Assembly: GCA_021234155.1 (NCBI GenBank)
Contig: JAJEKV010000045.1
Coordinates: forward strand, 1-64,000
Reading direction: 5' to 3'
DNA length: 64,000 nt
Source: Isoetes taiwanensis
Taxonomy: Eukaryota > Streptophyta > Lycopodiopsida > Isoetales > Isoetaceae
Each line of letters opens with the position of its first letter. Within the stretch, counting starts at the first letter, position 1. Made by a program: the position numbers and the translations under genes. The notes under the pieces were generated by a model. It did no database searches, was not told the origin of the DNA, and saw nothing but the letters and a program-made list of their open reading frames with translations. Shown here piece after piece: positions 1-11,891 of this stretch.

Positions 1-885
1 AGCGATATAACTTTCGATGGGAGAGGTCTCATCCTTCTCTACAATTATTTACATCATCGCCGAAAAGTTACGATTATTTCCATAAAATACCTCCAAAACT
101 AAAGGCCTTTTAACAATTTTAACAAAACATAAGGGTGTTTTGAAGTTTTCCCTTGACAAAATGAAATGCATTCGAATGCATATTCTTATCGGTGGATGGG
201 CATAAATTGGAAGCCTACAAATGTTTTGGCGGCATTGAAAGGGCGTGCAATAGTAATCCACAAGTACTATGCAGTTACATCAACCTTATTCACATCTATA
301 AAGTTACACATTTAAGAGGTAGCATTGAGTAGTTAGAGGATATTGTATTAGGGAAAATTCACCTCAAGAACATTCCTTGAGGGGATTTGGTGAAGGTGAC
401 CCTTGATTTCGGCAAACCAATCGGCGCCTTGGTCGAGCCAGTGTGGGTTGTTACGAGGATATTCTAAAGGAAATTTTGAAAGGTAATTTTTTTCCAAATG
501 TAATGAATAGTTAGTGAGAATTATGACCAATATCGCACTAACACGTTGTGTGCAATTTCGATCTCGAATCTCTTAACTATGGCAAACACTAATCCATAAA
601 ACACAAAAGTAGATTATAAGGCATGGCCAGGCTAGATAGCAAGCAAAACGAAACTTGGTTCGAACAAAGAAATCACGTACTAAAACATGGAGCTTGAGAT
701 TCAAAGCAAAGCCAAAAGATACTTTATTTATGATCTTCATTTTGCTTTCTTCTAACTCCCTATATGTTTCGCTTGCGACTATAGATAAACTTTGTGTTTG
801 TGCGGACCTTTTGTATTGGTGCGTAACTTCGACTATGTCGTTAAGCTTGAGACCCTATGCTATATACTAAGAAACCACTACCAAA
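1..885. other. AT-rich intergenic sequence, no gene seen
   Basis: Only short reading frames without recognisable motifs lie here. No promoter, RNA gene or repeat stands out. The stretch is simply the left flank of the gypsy element that begins at 891. Confidence 0.5.
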
Positions 886-890
886 AACCT
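886..890. repeat. Target-site duplication AACCT, left copy
   Basis: AACCT lies directly before the first base (TGTTAG) of the 5' LTR. The same five bases follow the last base of the 3' LTR. A 5-bp duplication is normal for Ty3/gypsy integration and fixes both outer borders of the element. Confidence 0.85.
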
Positions 891-1464
891 TGTTAGTCCC
901 GTGCCTCCACAGTGCGGGGACTATTCATGCATCTGACGGACCAAGTCAAGTCAGGATCTCTGAGTGCACGGGTCGGTCGTCAAAAGCCCGACAAAAGACC
1001 AAGCCTGCGGACCCGTTGATCAAAGCCGCGTCGTTTACCAAAGCGGCGGCCTTCGAGACAAGTGAGGGCTCACACGGCGTCGGCGGTCAGTGATTCGAGC
1101 ACTTCAAGAGCACGCCCGGCATTCTGCAGAATCAGGCCTCCTTCCGAGTCGACGCAGAGAATTAGTCGAGTGTCTATATTGGGCCAAAGGCCATTGTACT
1201 ATATATATGAGTAGAGCTAGCACATGAGTTTTAGATGAGTTTTGAGTCTTGTCTCGGTTGAGTTTTTCTCTCGATTAGCGAGAGCTCATGTATCTTCATT
1301 GACATCAAGGAAGCTTATTATTGTGATCTCATTGTTCTTGTTGTTCTTTTTCTCTTCTCTTGTTCTTTCTTGCAAATCCGTGACATAGTTCAGGATTCTC
1401 TGTTAGATCAAGGGTCCTCCTGGACACAGGGCTTCTTGGGGAGTTCGAACCGGACCCCAAAAAA
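891..1464 (+). repeat. 5' LTR of the gypsy element
   Basis: It starts TGTTAGTC and pairs with 11303-11886. The first 280 bases are GC-rich and differ from the 3' LTR by many small indels. The AT-rich second half is almost identical, with 87 identical bases at 1169-1255 against 11586-11672. The right end is less certain than the left because the terminal ACA of the 3' LTR reads as an A-run here. A TATA-like run at 1200-1208 fits the U3 promoter. Confidence 0.88.
1200..1208 (+). promoter_or_regulatory. Probable TATA box of the 5' LTR promoter
   Basis: The run TATATATAT followed by GAGTAGAGC lies in the middle of the LTR and is conserved at 11617-11625 in the other LTR. The position suits the U3/R promoter of a plant LTR. 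The transcription start cannot be seen from the sequence. Confidence 0.5.
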
Positions 1465-1502
1465 TAATCGCGTTTGCGGATCGATTCGATTTTCCTTTCT
1501 TA

Positions 1503-3330
1503 ATGCGCCATGTGCGCGAAACTTCCGCCGGAAGAACTCCTTTCCCGAGCGGGCGTCTGCGGGAGGCGCCATCATCGGGAAATTTGTTCGCGACATGTAT
1601 GGATCTGCTTATGATATTGAAGGAGGCCACATTGGGTCTAGGGCTCGGTCGGGCGCCACCCACCCCTCGTGTCTGTCTCGTCCCGGTTCCCCACCTCAAA
1701 GCGTGCAAACATTGCTCCGGCCTCGATCACCTCATCACTATCGAAGCCCTATCGGGGCTCAACCTTCTCAACCAAACTTTCATACCCGAAGAATATGCCT
1801 ACATTCATCCTTCTTCTGGCCATATACCTCTGCCTTCACAACCATCATCTAGTCCCTCTGAGGCGGACGGGGATATCCACATGTCTCTTTTGCTCCTCCT
1901 CGGGAATTTCCCTTCCCTACATTTTCCCACAGCTCTTCTGTTTTACAACCTTACCGACCTCAAAACCAATGATCGGGCATCTCCGGTACCTCCACCTCAG
2001 TTACCCCTTCATCGGGGTCTTTCGGGCACCATGCCACCTCCAACTCCACCTCACTATAATCCCTATCCGGTTCTGTCGGCCAAAGCACTTTCACCTCTAC
2101 CTTCCGGACCCTTAAGCGACTTATCCAACCTTTGGCAACACGAAAGGCAAACCATTAGACCAAAGTGCTCGGGCCCACATGGAAGAATTGAGGCTCGGCT
2201 GCCCTAAATGGTCATGCACAACCTCAGCCCCGAAATTCCATATCTTTTCCACCACCCTGCGTGGCTCTCCTCACCAATGGCTTATGTCCAACAAAAGCCC
2301 TGAAACAAGATTGGTCAGCAATGGCTGCTTTTCTTTCTCACCATGGAACCACGGATGATGATCAACTTCATCTCAAGCAACTCAATGACCTTCAACAAGA
2401 GCCCCAGTCGCCCGGGGATTTTGCGGTCGACTTCACATCACCTTTCGGCAAACTCAAGGAATTACCGGACCCGAGCGGATCTTGGTATGGTTTCTCCAAG
2501 GACTTCCTCCAGCTATCGACTCATGACTGAATACTGCGCTAGAAGACTTTGGAGCGGGCTATCGATTTTGTCAATCACTTTCGGTCAATGTTTCCTCGTG
2601 GCGTGGCTCTTGAGGAGCTCCCTTTCATTCCACCGGTCATGGTTCCGCAGGCTGCTGTCAACCTCAACACACCACTTTCGGCCAAATGCGATCCGGATCA
2701 CGGTGCCATATGCGCAAATATCAAGGCCACTTGGCAAATGAGTGCAACTCCACCAATGGCCGCCTCATTGTAAAAGATGCAACATGTGCAATCATGCCGC
2801 GGAAGAGTGCGCGGCGCACTCATCCTACCGATTCCTTAACAAAGCTGGTTTATCAAGTGCAAACAACACCTCGGCAACAATCGCCATATCGCCGCCAACC
2901 CGCTGCGGGCTCAACCCAATCAACTCTATCGGCAACCCGGGGCAACAGCGGAGACCCAACACCGCCCCCTTTTGATCCTTCTAAAGCTCGGTGTTATCAG
3001 CATCACGAATGGGGTCATACCACCGCGGCATGTCCTCAACTTCCACAAGTTGGTGCGGCTTCACGGCACCAATCAGACCACCTCGGTTAAGCCTCACGGC
3101 TTACCAACTTTGGATTGCCAATGGCAAACAAGGCCGCGTCCCATTCCGGAAGCCACCTCGCGCCTCGGCAATCGCGCTATCAACCAGCTCACGCCAATCA
3201 ACCTCAATTTGGATCAACAAGCCACGGGAAGAAATTTTTTAGGCTCTTAATCCTCCGGTCCGGCCCGTCAAATTGGGTTGGTTTGGTTTCACGCCGACGG
3301 AGACCGGCGTCCGTCCCTTAACCATTATTC
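1503..3330 (+). pseudogene. Degenerate gag of the gypsy element
   Basis: Gag would form the virus-like particle that packages the element RNA. The coding signal runs through all three plus frames with frequent shifts. A capsid-like stretch at about 2261-2530 (GDFAVDFTS and flanking residues) is followed by three zinc-knuckle-like motifs between 2704 and 3033. No single open frame covers the gene. The upstream part at 1503-2207 is proline-rich and not otherwise recognisable. The start codon cannot be assigned. Confidence 0.6.
2704..3033 (+). other. Three zinc-knuckle-like motifs in gag
   Basis: The middle motif (2769-2810) is a perfect CX2CX4HX4C: CKRCNMCNHAAEEC. The first (2704-2745, CHMRKYQGHLANEC) has Arg at the second Cys. 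The third (2992-3033, CYQHHEWGHTTAAC) has His at the second Cys. They are in different frames, consistent with indels between them. Zinc knuckles bind the packaged RNA. Plant gypsy gag usually has one or two. Confidence 0.7.
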
Positions 3331-3612
3331 CTAATGGCACTTAAGCTTTGCCTTTGCGGTTGACACAATCCCTCATGAAGAGGACAAAAAGGTTCACTTT
3401 GCACGACTTGGAAAAACTCATGCCTCATGTCATGCCTAAAAATGCGCCAAAGCATTACGAACCTCATGCAAGGCTTTTGAAGGCGCCGCGTTGGCTAATG
3501 TTCATGCCACCACGAGCTTCGGCAAAGACAAGATGCACCTTCCACATCTCCACCTCCGCGCTCTCGGACATATCCGAATATTGCTGCGAATTCGACCTAA
3601 TCAAAGAAGTTT

Positions 3613-4068
3613 TTGCTTCATTACCACGCACTCCGGCACCTATGGATTAATGAGATCCTTTTTCTCATGTGCCTCACGGAACTCCAAGAGGAGCTGGCCA
3701 AAATCAAAATTCCCTTAAGTTTGCCAACAATTTTGAAACTATGTCCTGCTCTCAAGGACCACTTACCACTCCCGACCATTTTGGTTGGGGCTGTTGCTAC
3801 CTCTACACCCACGGTCCATGCCACGGTGGGCAATCAACAAGTCAATCGTGTTCAAATTGACGGAGGTAGCGCGGTCAATCTCATCACGGATAAACTCCGC
3901 AAACAAATGGGCATCAAACAACTCTATCGTGCCCCATATGACATCAAATTGGCTAATGGCCATATCGCGAGACCTCAAGGCGTCACACCTCTTCTTCACA
4001 TCAACATTGGTGATCTCCGATTCCCCTTAGAATTTGGTGTTTGGAAGGCGAGGCGAAGATCTAGGTGA
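3613..4068 (+). pseudogene. Aspartic protease (retropepsin-like) domain
   Basis: The frame carries VQIDGGSAVNLITDKL, with the catalytic Asp at 3859-3861, followed by the hydrophobic strands typical of a retropepsin (LANGHIARPQGVTPLLHI). The motif is DGG rather than DTG or DSG, as seen in some plant gypsy elements. The protease would cut the gag-pol polyprotein. This frame is open for 151 codons, but its links to gag and RT are broken. Confidence 0.72.
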
Positions 4069-4789
4069 TTATGAAATGTTGGTGTGAGACCTTTTCTCCG
4101 CCAGGCCAAGAGTATCCATTATTGGGCCCACGGATCGGTTAGTCATCACGGATGGTCACCTCAATGCCACTATGGACTTGGAAACCCGGTAAAATCATTT
4201 GATTCGACAATCTTTGAACCCTCTCTCTCCGACACAGGATTCGAGGGCTTCGAAGAATATCTATCAAGTTCGGGCTCCACCGTGAGTTTGCCTCTGTCAT
4301 CCTACCCCGAATATGCATCCTTGGGGAGAAATGACTCTTGATCGGGACCGGTGGCTGCCTTGCTTGCCCCTACGGCTCCTTGCAATCGCATCCAGCGTGT
4401 TGATCACTTTTCGGATGCCGAAATTCCTCGATCTGTTGATGTACCTTATTTGTCATGAAGCAACCTTTGCTTGATGAAAATCAGCAACCCTCTTTTTCAC
4501 CACGCAGCGCGAGCCGCCCTCATCTGTCATGCTTCAACCTCTGCTCATATTGTCAAAGACACGGAAGTTATCCCACATATTGGACTCACGAAGTCGAGAT
4601 TGTGGGCGTGGGCAACAATCGACTGTCGCATTCTTTGCCAATCTTCCGACACCCTATCGTAACGGGGGCCGTCCGCTCTTCAAAAGTTCAAACACATTTT
4701 AGCACGGAGCTACTGAGAGAGACCCGGGGATCAACAAAACCTTGGGGAACTCACCATTCCTACCAAATCCGATGCGTCGCGTCCGTTAT

Positions 4790-5560
4790 AGCAGCGGCGA
4801 TGCCGGCTCAACCCCAATTACGTGATCGGCGTCAAGGCGAAATTGACAAACTCATTGCTGCGGGTTTGATCTATGAGGTCAAACATTCTGAATGGGTGAG
4901 CCCCATTGTCATTGCACTCAAACACAATGGAAAGATCCGTGTTTTGCGTGGACTACAGGAAACTAAATCAGGCCCGCGGGCGTGATCATTTTCCACTTCC
5001 CTTCACGGACGGGGTTACGGAAGAGGTCATTTGGACATGAGATGTACTCCTTCATGGATGGTTTTACGGCTACAATCGGATCTCAATCAAAGAATCTGAT
5101 CAACTCAACACTACTTTCACCACCCAGGTGGGGCACTTTTTGCCTACAAGGTGGTTCCTTTTGGATTATCAAACTCTCCACCAGCGTTTCAGCGCATAAT
5201 GCTCTCGGTTTTTCATGATTTTATGAAGGAAAATCCTTTTTGCAAATTTTTCAAGATGACTTCTCGCCTCTGGTTCCATGGCTGACCATTTGGATAAATT
5301 GGAACTTCGTCTTTCAGAAATGTGATGAGTCAGGCATTAGTCTCAATCGAGAAATGCACCTTTTGCGTCACTTCCGGTGTTACGTTAGGACCGTTGTCGG
5401 CAAAGCGGTATCACCCGCGGATCTGCCAAAATCGGGTTATTGTGCTCAAGGCTCAAGCACCAGCCAATATCAAGGAGACACGCTCTTTCTGGGTAAGGTA
5501 AATTATTACTCCACCTTCATTCACGGACTTGCGGCCATTGCGAGATCCCATTCATAAACT
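4790..5560 (+). pseudogene. Reverse transcriptase domain, several frameshifts
   Basis: The N-terminal RT block is clear in the frame ending at 4985: a helix ending IDKLIAAGLIYEV, then SEWVSPIVIALKHNGKIRV. The next block (YSFMDGF) lies in another frame at about 5045. The catalytic motif corresponding to YxDD reads FQDD at 5249-5260. A region matching RT thumb and connection sequence continues to about 5560. At least three frame changes make it non-functional as given. Confidence 0.8.
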
Positions 5561-5639
5561 CGCGGGTGATGAATCCACAGGCTTGGAATCCCAGGCGGAT
5601 CTTTGCTTTCAACGGTTGAAGCTTTTACTTACTCGGGCC

Positions 5640-6010
5640 CGGTTCTTGTTCCTCCTCAATGGGACAAGCCCTTTCCGTCCATGTAGATGTCTCGGCGTTA
5701 AGCTATTGGGCTGTTCTTTCTCAAGAATATGATCGCTGCCCGACAAACCAAACCGATATGCCGGTGAGAAAACTCAATCTGGCGGCGCAACTACTACGCC
5801 CGCGAGTGTGAAGCCTTGGGTTTAATTTTTACGTGTCCAGCGCTTCCGTCACTATCTTTTAGGCGGTCGGATCAAATTCTTTGTTGACCATCAAGCACTC
5901 CTTTATTTGATCAACAAACAAACGCCCACGGGACCGCATTGCTCGTTGGGTTCTCCTTACGCAGAATTTGCACCTTTTGAAATTATTCACAAGGCGAGGC
6001 AAATCTCATG
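5640..6010 (+). pseudogene. RNase H domain remnant
   Basis: After the RT thumb, a segment reading SVHVDVSALSYWAVLSQ, then RHYLLGGRI and FFVDHQALLYLI, matches the usual Ty3/gypsy RNase H pattern. The pieces lie in alternating frames with one stop between them. I do not see a second, archaeal-type RNase H with confidence. Confidence 0.6.
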
Positions 6011-6229
6011 TTGTCGGATTATCTTTCGCATCCACCGCGGATGATCCCTCCCGGGAGTCTCGGGCGCCTTTCACGGGCTCAACTCTTTACGGTCGCGGCA
6101 GCGCCACATTGGTTCCACAACTTTCAGCAATATCTCCTCCACGAGCTCTTCCACCCGAGGGGCGCCCGCGCTCTCTCAGCCAAGCGTCAATCCCGTCGAC
6201 ACCAATTTCTCGCGAGGTCCGTGACTACA

Positions 6230-7441
6230 CCATGGTTGCAGGCCATCTTTACAAAAAGGGCAAGGATACCGTCAGCCGGCGATTTGTGTTCTCCCTCATG
6301 AGGTCCCAAATATTGTCAGAAGCCCATGAAGGGCTCGGTGGTGGTCATTTTCATGGTGACACCACGGCCGCATAAAAAATCCTTCTCTTGCGGGTTATTT
6401 TTGGCCCACGCTCTTCAAAGGCGGCTCGCGCCCGCGCCCGTGCGTGTGATGCTTGTCGTGTGGGAAGGCCCGCCCGTGGCGGCTCTTCCATTGGCCCGGT
6501 TCATGCGCCACTTCCTTTCGGCAAATGGGGGATGGATTTTGTGGGACCCATTGATCGCTGCGCGGCTTGACACCCGCGTGCCGCTACATTCGGTTCTCTC
6601 GCGACTACGCTACCAAATGGGCGGAAGCTTGCGCACTTCCGGACAACAACTGCGGCAAGCACCGCCAAGGTCCTCTATCGACCAAATCATCACGCGTTTT
6701 GGCTGCCCTACCGGAGCTGGTCGGTGATCGAGGTGTCCATTTTATCAATCATACCATAAAAGGAGCTCACGGAATCCATCATCACAAGAGCACACCTTAC
6801 TATCCTCAAAGGGAGCGGTTTGGTGAAAGCACCAACAAAACTACGGTCACAATTCTCAAGAAAATTTGTGGCGCTTCACCCTTGGCCCGGCAAAACAAGC
6901 TTCCCTCTTTGTTCTTTGGGCTTACAATACTTGTTTCAAAATAGCTCTTGGTCACACTCCTTTTAAATTGGTTTATGGTCAAGAAGCTCTCATGCCCTTT
7001 GAATACATTCTTCCAACTCTCCGTTTTCAACTAGCTTCTGACCCATAATCCGCTTTCTTTGCACTCAAAGAAAGGGTTTATCAATTGGAACAGTTGGATG
7101 AACTTAGACGTGATGCTTACATTCGTGTTCTTCATGGACAACAGTTGCAAAAATCTTTACATGACAAACGTATTAAGACAAAAACATTCCAAGAAGGAGA
7201 TTTGGTTCTTCTTTATGATTCTCGTTACAAAAACTTTTCAGGGCAAGTTAAAGTTTTATTTGGCTTGGCCCTTATCAAATTGTTCAAGTGGTGCAACCCG
7301 GTGTTTTCAAAGCTGGCTGAATTAGATGGAACTCCATTATCTACACTAGTTAATGGCTTTCGCCTCAAACAATTTCATACAACAGACAGTGACAATCATA
7401 CAACAGATCTTTGTTCGGACAAAGACACAACGGATAGTGAC
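6230..7441 (+). pseudogene. Integrase, DDE type, frameshifted
   Basis: The zinc-binding region is visible as HEGLGGGHFHGD and, in a shifted frame, CDACRVGRPA. The catalytic core starts GMDFVGPID (Asp at 6535-6537). The second Asp is in DRGVHF (6726-6728), followed by STPYYPQ. The C-terminal part keeps WAYNTCFKIALGHTPFKLVY and a longer open frame at 7085-7444 (RDAYIRVLHGQQLQKSLHD and FQEGDLVLLYDSRYK). No chromodomain is seen. Several indels separate the blocks. Confidence 0.8.
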
Positions 7442-7444
7442 TAG

Positions 7445-10400
7445 CTGGCGGCATATTCATATTATATAGGTGGAATTTTTACAAAATGTGGTGAGCCCAT
7501 CTATTTCGCTATGGGCAGAGCCCTATTTACAAAAAGCGGGCTCAAAGCCCTATCTACTAAGTCCTAAGAAGAACACCCCTCTACTCGGGTTCGGAGGTGA
7601 TCTATGAGATGTGGTACCGGTTGTTCTCGGGGTCAGTAGCAGTGCGAGAATCACCTCCATCCGTTGGTGTGAGGGATCGGCATGCTCAGCCATCCCGGCA
7701 CACCACCCGTCCATCGCAATGCCCGATTGTGGCAACCGCCGAGAGGTCCGGCGGTCCATTTTACAAGTAATCCACTCGAGGCGGTTGGAAGGCATAGTGC
7801 ACTTATCGTGCGATCCGGCATCGGATGAACATCTTGAGCCAAGCCCAGAAGACCTCCCACGTCCATGTGGACCAATCGGACAATTTGCCAGCGTGGTTTG
7901 CAATGCAAAATTTTGTTTCTAAATGGGGAATCTTTTCTCCGCCGCATATCTAGCCATGGTACCTTCGACACCTTCCGTTTTAATGAGATCCCACCGAGTT
8001 GCCGGCATTAAATGACATTCTTTCTTTTCCGCCCGTCGAACATTAATATGTGTCCTTTCACCAGCTGTCACATCCGATCATTCTCTCCGTCTCATCTCCA
8101 CCGTTCCTTGCTTCTCCCTTTACGTTTGGGGACTTAGCCAAAATTTTGCAATTCAATGCGCCTCCTGCGCATCTATCGCCATCTGGCATCATCACGGTTC
8201 TTTGTTTCGCCCTCATCATGCCCCTTCGCCTACACTTGCGTGCCCTAAACCTTTACCGTCTATCTGCGCCGTCTTACGTTCTCGGCTCTCGCCTTTGCAT
8301 CATAGTTCTTTTTCGGCGGCTCTTAGCCCGCCATGGCTGCACCTAAATTTTCTACACTTCAAACTCTCTTGCTCCACGGGATCGGCTCTTTTAGTCTGTA
8401 TCTTTCTTGGCGCCCACCTTTATTGAAGCCCTCGTTGGCCAAAGTCGTGAAGTCGCCGGGCGCATGAGGAAGCTTTATGAATTCTGCATAAATGGACCTC
8501 CAGGCCCCAAATCGAACAATTAGGCGGTTCATTGCTCACATCGTCAACGGCCGAATGGATATGCTCGCGTGGTCGATGGCACCACCATTTTGCTTACCCA
8601 GCCCACGATTTACGAGGGTATTCCGTATTCCTTTGCAAACACCTTGTTTATCTTGGGCTGCCTTACGGGATATAGATGTCGAGTTGGCTCCTGTTTATCA
8701 AGCAAACATGCATCGCGACCAATATTGCCAAGTCCCATGACACTTTTGTTAAGTTTTTGTGGCGAAAGTTACTTGGGTATTCTATCAAGAACACCCATAT
8801 CAATAAGCCTTTCTATAATCGGTGATCCACGACCACCGCTCCAACCACCCGTTGATTGGCCCAAATTTGTTGTTCTCCAGCCTTCTTCAAGAAGTAGGCC
8901 GGTATCACGGGCTACCCCCTCCCTCATCACTTTGAAGTTTCGGTGGGTGTCCATCTTCAAGCCATCATCGTCGTTATCTTCCTCCCTCACCTTACGTTTC
9001 TCATGCTTCCACTTTCGGTGGTCCCTTCATTCCCTTCCTCAAAACAACCGGTGGCACTTCGCCCTTCTTCTTACGGTCATGTCCGGCATAACACCACGCG
9101 CATCCTTTGTCTCCTCTTCCTCTCTGAACTTGAGGCCCTCCAGTTCTCATCATGTCTCACAAGCGTCACAAACCGCGGCAGCGGCCGAGGCCCCTCAGCC
9201 TCGCATCCACATCCTCGCCGACTTACGTATCAATACTAGCGGGATGTTCAAAAGGCTGCTTTGCTCTAAAGTTACAAGAATCTCGGGATGCTCTCATGAA
9301 TGGGGTTCAAGCGTCCTGGAGGCCTCGAGGGCGGTTCAGAGACCTTCACACTGCTACCATGCAAGTTCACACTCACGGAGACCCGGCTCCAAGCAAAGCA
9401 CGAGGCTCTTTTACGGGCCGTGAGGATCTAAAAGGCTGCCCAAGATCGGCATAGTGCGCTTGGCGATCAGCGGGCTCAATTGCAAACCACCATTCGGGGA
9501 ATTGTTGGAGCAGGTCAAGGCAAAGGGAGACTCTCTTGGTTGACAAGGATAAAGACATTGCCAAAAGCTGGACCGCGGTATCTGAGCTCTCTCGAATTAC
9601 AACACTCAAGCCCAAGACCTTACGGAGTGTGCGCTCAAGTTGCCTCTTTAGCATTTCGACTTTCCGCGCCTGACCTCTCGGCTCACACCTCTCAAGATCA
9701 GCTTAAGGAGGCTCGAAGCGAAAATTATTGATGGGCCGAGATTGCCACGCTTCGACTCCATATTCCTGGGCAATCTTCTTCACATGCCACGCCTTCTCAG
9801 AAACGGGTCCGTGATGCCTTCTGTTAGAAAAGGAGAACCGGATCCGTGACCTTGAACAACAGCTACAGCAAGCCATTCAGTCTGCTGATGAGGCCCAGAC
9901 CAAACAAGAAGGCTACGTTATCATCGCCCTCAACATATCGGTTGACTTCCCTATTCCTTCAAGTTATCTCGATTATGTGGTTGCCCGTCGCCACCTCTTT
10001 CTTCTGAAGTGGTATGCGGCTGATGGTCCAGTTGATGTCCACCTGCGCACTGAGGATTTTCTTCGGATCTGGCCAGACCTCTCCATTGAGGACAAAGGTT
10101 TACTCTGCGCCCTTTTAGTCTTTGACCTCATTCACTGTGAAGATCCGGATTTGATCACCTTCAGAGTTGTTCAGCCAATGGCATACATTTTCCATGACTT
10201 CTATCTGGCTGATACACAGGACAAATTTCGTGATGGGCCACATCAGAACTTTCAGGGGGACTCAACAGTTCAATGGTTGCTTTTGGATAACAATCCCTAT
10301 CTGTCTGCTCATGATCACACGCACGCTCTTCATCAAGAGTACATGCCAAAGCTTGCTCATCATTTACCTCTATAGCAAGCTGAAACGCTGCAGCAGATAC

Positions 10401-11302
10401 GGAAGAATCTTGGACATCCTGAGGATCTTCCCTTTGCCCAAGTTTATATCGGCACTTGGCGGGGTTACAATCAGCTGCGTGCTCTTACGGATAGCAAGGC
10501 GGTCTCCCACGGGTTGGGATAGCCCTCACAGTATACTCTCGGCTCCTGCGTGCGCTGGGACCATTGGTGTAAAGCTACGGATCCGGACCTTGTCCAGGGT
10601 GACTTGGGGGCGGGGCTCAGCGCCCCCGGGCATGGCCCCTCTCCATATGCTTCCACAGGTGTCCCTCCGCCCCGGTTCCTCACCTCGATTGGCGCCTCCC
10701 TTTTGGACCAAGGTCATGGGATGGCCCTGCTGGATGGACTCGCCTCCGGATCTCGGCGGATCTCCGGTGGGATCCGCGTTTTGTCGCCCGCTCAATTGGG
10801 AGGATGGTGCCACCCTTGATGACACTTTGCAAATTGGATCTATATTGCAAATGGCGTGGTTGGCAGCGCCCTGGCGATGCTATTCATGGCCTTGACACCT
10901 TCTTGCGAGAATGCCGCCACCTCACGGACCCGCCGGTCCACCGTCAAGCTGATTTACGTGCTGCTCTCGGATGCATCTGGTAAGCTCTTTAAATCGGCGG
11001 CGTCCAATTTTTTCTTTGCAACCCGAATGCGCGTCGGTGCGCCGGTCTCGGACCTGCCTACTCATGGAGTGCGGTTTGTTCGCCGGACGCACATCTTTGC
11101 CACGGAAGACATAGTGCGTTCTCACTTCCCTCATTGATGCGAGATCCTGCCCTTGGGCTCAACACTCTCGGCGGCTCTTCAAACCCGCGGGGACCTCATT
11201 GCCCATGGTGCGTCCCTCATTCCGTGAAGATCACTTTCGGGCTGCTGGTTCCCGTTCGAAGCACTTCCTCCTTTTCTTGGCCGGAGTGTCGTTTGGTGGG
11301 GG
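7445..11302 (+). other. Extra 3' region of the gypsy element with unassigned reading frames
   Basis: About 3.9 kb separates the integrase from the 3' LTR, far more than a simple element needs. Plus-strand frames without known motifs cover most of it. The best is 9977-10375 (133 codons, rich in hydrophobic and acidic residues, containing RTEDFLRIWPDLSIEDKGLL). On the minus strand a 117-codon frame lies at 7550-7903. Tat-lineage plant elements often carry additional sense or antisense ORFs here; applying that to this element is inference. No envelope-like signal peptide or membrane segment is apparent. Confidence 0.5.
11292..11302 (+). other. Possible polypurine tract before the 3' LTR
   Basis: The G-rich run TTTGGTGGGGG ends exactly where the 3' LTR begins (TGTTAGTC). 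Plus-strand priming tracts sit at this position in LTR elements. It is short and partly pyrimidine at its left end, so the call rests mainly on position. Confidence 0.45.
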
Positions 11303-11886
11303 TGTTAGTCTGTGCCTCTGATGCAGGACTATTCATGCATCTGACGGACCAAGTCAAGTCAAGGATCTCTGAGGCGAGACGCAATTCGAGTCGTCAAAAG
11401 CCCGACAAAAGACCAAGCCGAATCCATGGTCAAAGCCAGCGTCACGCTACCAAAAGCGGCCTTTCGGACAAGTGAGGGCGTCACGCCAGCGTCAGCGTCA
11501 GCGTGATTCCAGGCACTTCAAGAGGCACCGCCAGCATTCCTGCAAATCAGGCCTCCTTCCAGGAGTCGGCACCGAGATTAGTCAGAGTGTCTATATTGGG
11601 CCAAAGGCCATTGTACTATATATATGAGTAGAGCTAGCACATGAGTTTTAGATGAGTTTTGAGTCTTGTCTCAGTTCAGTTTTCTCTCGATTGCGAGAGC
11701 TCATGTATCTTCATTGACATCAAGGAAGCTTATTATTGTGATCTCATTGTTCTTGTTGTTCTTTTTTCTCTTCTCTTGTTCTTTCTTGCAAATCCCGCGT
11801 GACATAGTTCCCGGATTCTCCTGTTAGATCCAAGGGTCCTCACAGAGGGCTGTCTTGCAGGAGTTCCCGAACCCAGACCCCAAACA
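11303..11886 (+). repeat. 3' LTR of the gypsy element
   Basis: It starts TGTTAGTC and ends AAACA (TG...CA), 584 bp long. AACCT follows at 11887-11891 and matches the left duplication. It matches the 5' LTR closely in its AT-rich half and poorly, through small indels, in its CG-rich half. Confidence 0.9.
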
Positions 11887-11891
11887 AACCT
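11887..11891. repeat. Target-site duplication AACCT, right copy
   Basis: This is the same five bases as 886-890, directly after the terminal CA of the 3' LTR. Confidence 0.85.

Larger units (their letters stand above)
891..11886 (+). mobile_element. Ty3/gypsy LTR retrotransposon, complete but with broken reading frames
   Basis: The element is about 11.0 kb, bounded by two LTRs and a 5-bp AACCT duplication. Order on the plus strand is LTR, gag with zinc knuckles, aspartic protease (DGGSAVN), reverse transcriptase (FQDD), RNase H, integrase (GMDFVGP), a long extra 3' region, LTR. Protease-RT-RNaseH-integrase order is that of Ty3/gypsy (Metaviridae) and not copia. Every domain is recognisable, but each lies in several frames joined by small indels, so no open gag-pol remains as given. 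No clear tRNA primer-binding site follows the 5' LTR. The length and the extra 3' region recall the Tat/Ogre-like plant lineages; that placement is inference. Confidence 0.92.

Noticed and set aside
8569-9423. 284-codon plus-strand frame in the gypsy element
   Set aside because: Ser/Pro/Leu-rich composition without motifs, in a region where other frames are equally open. I kept only the region as a whole.
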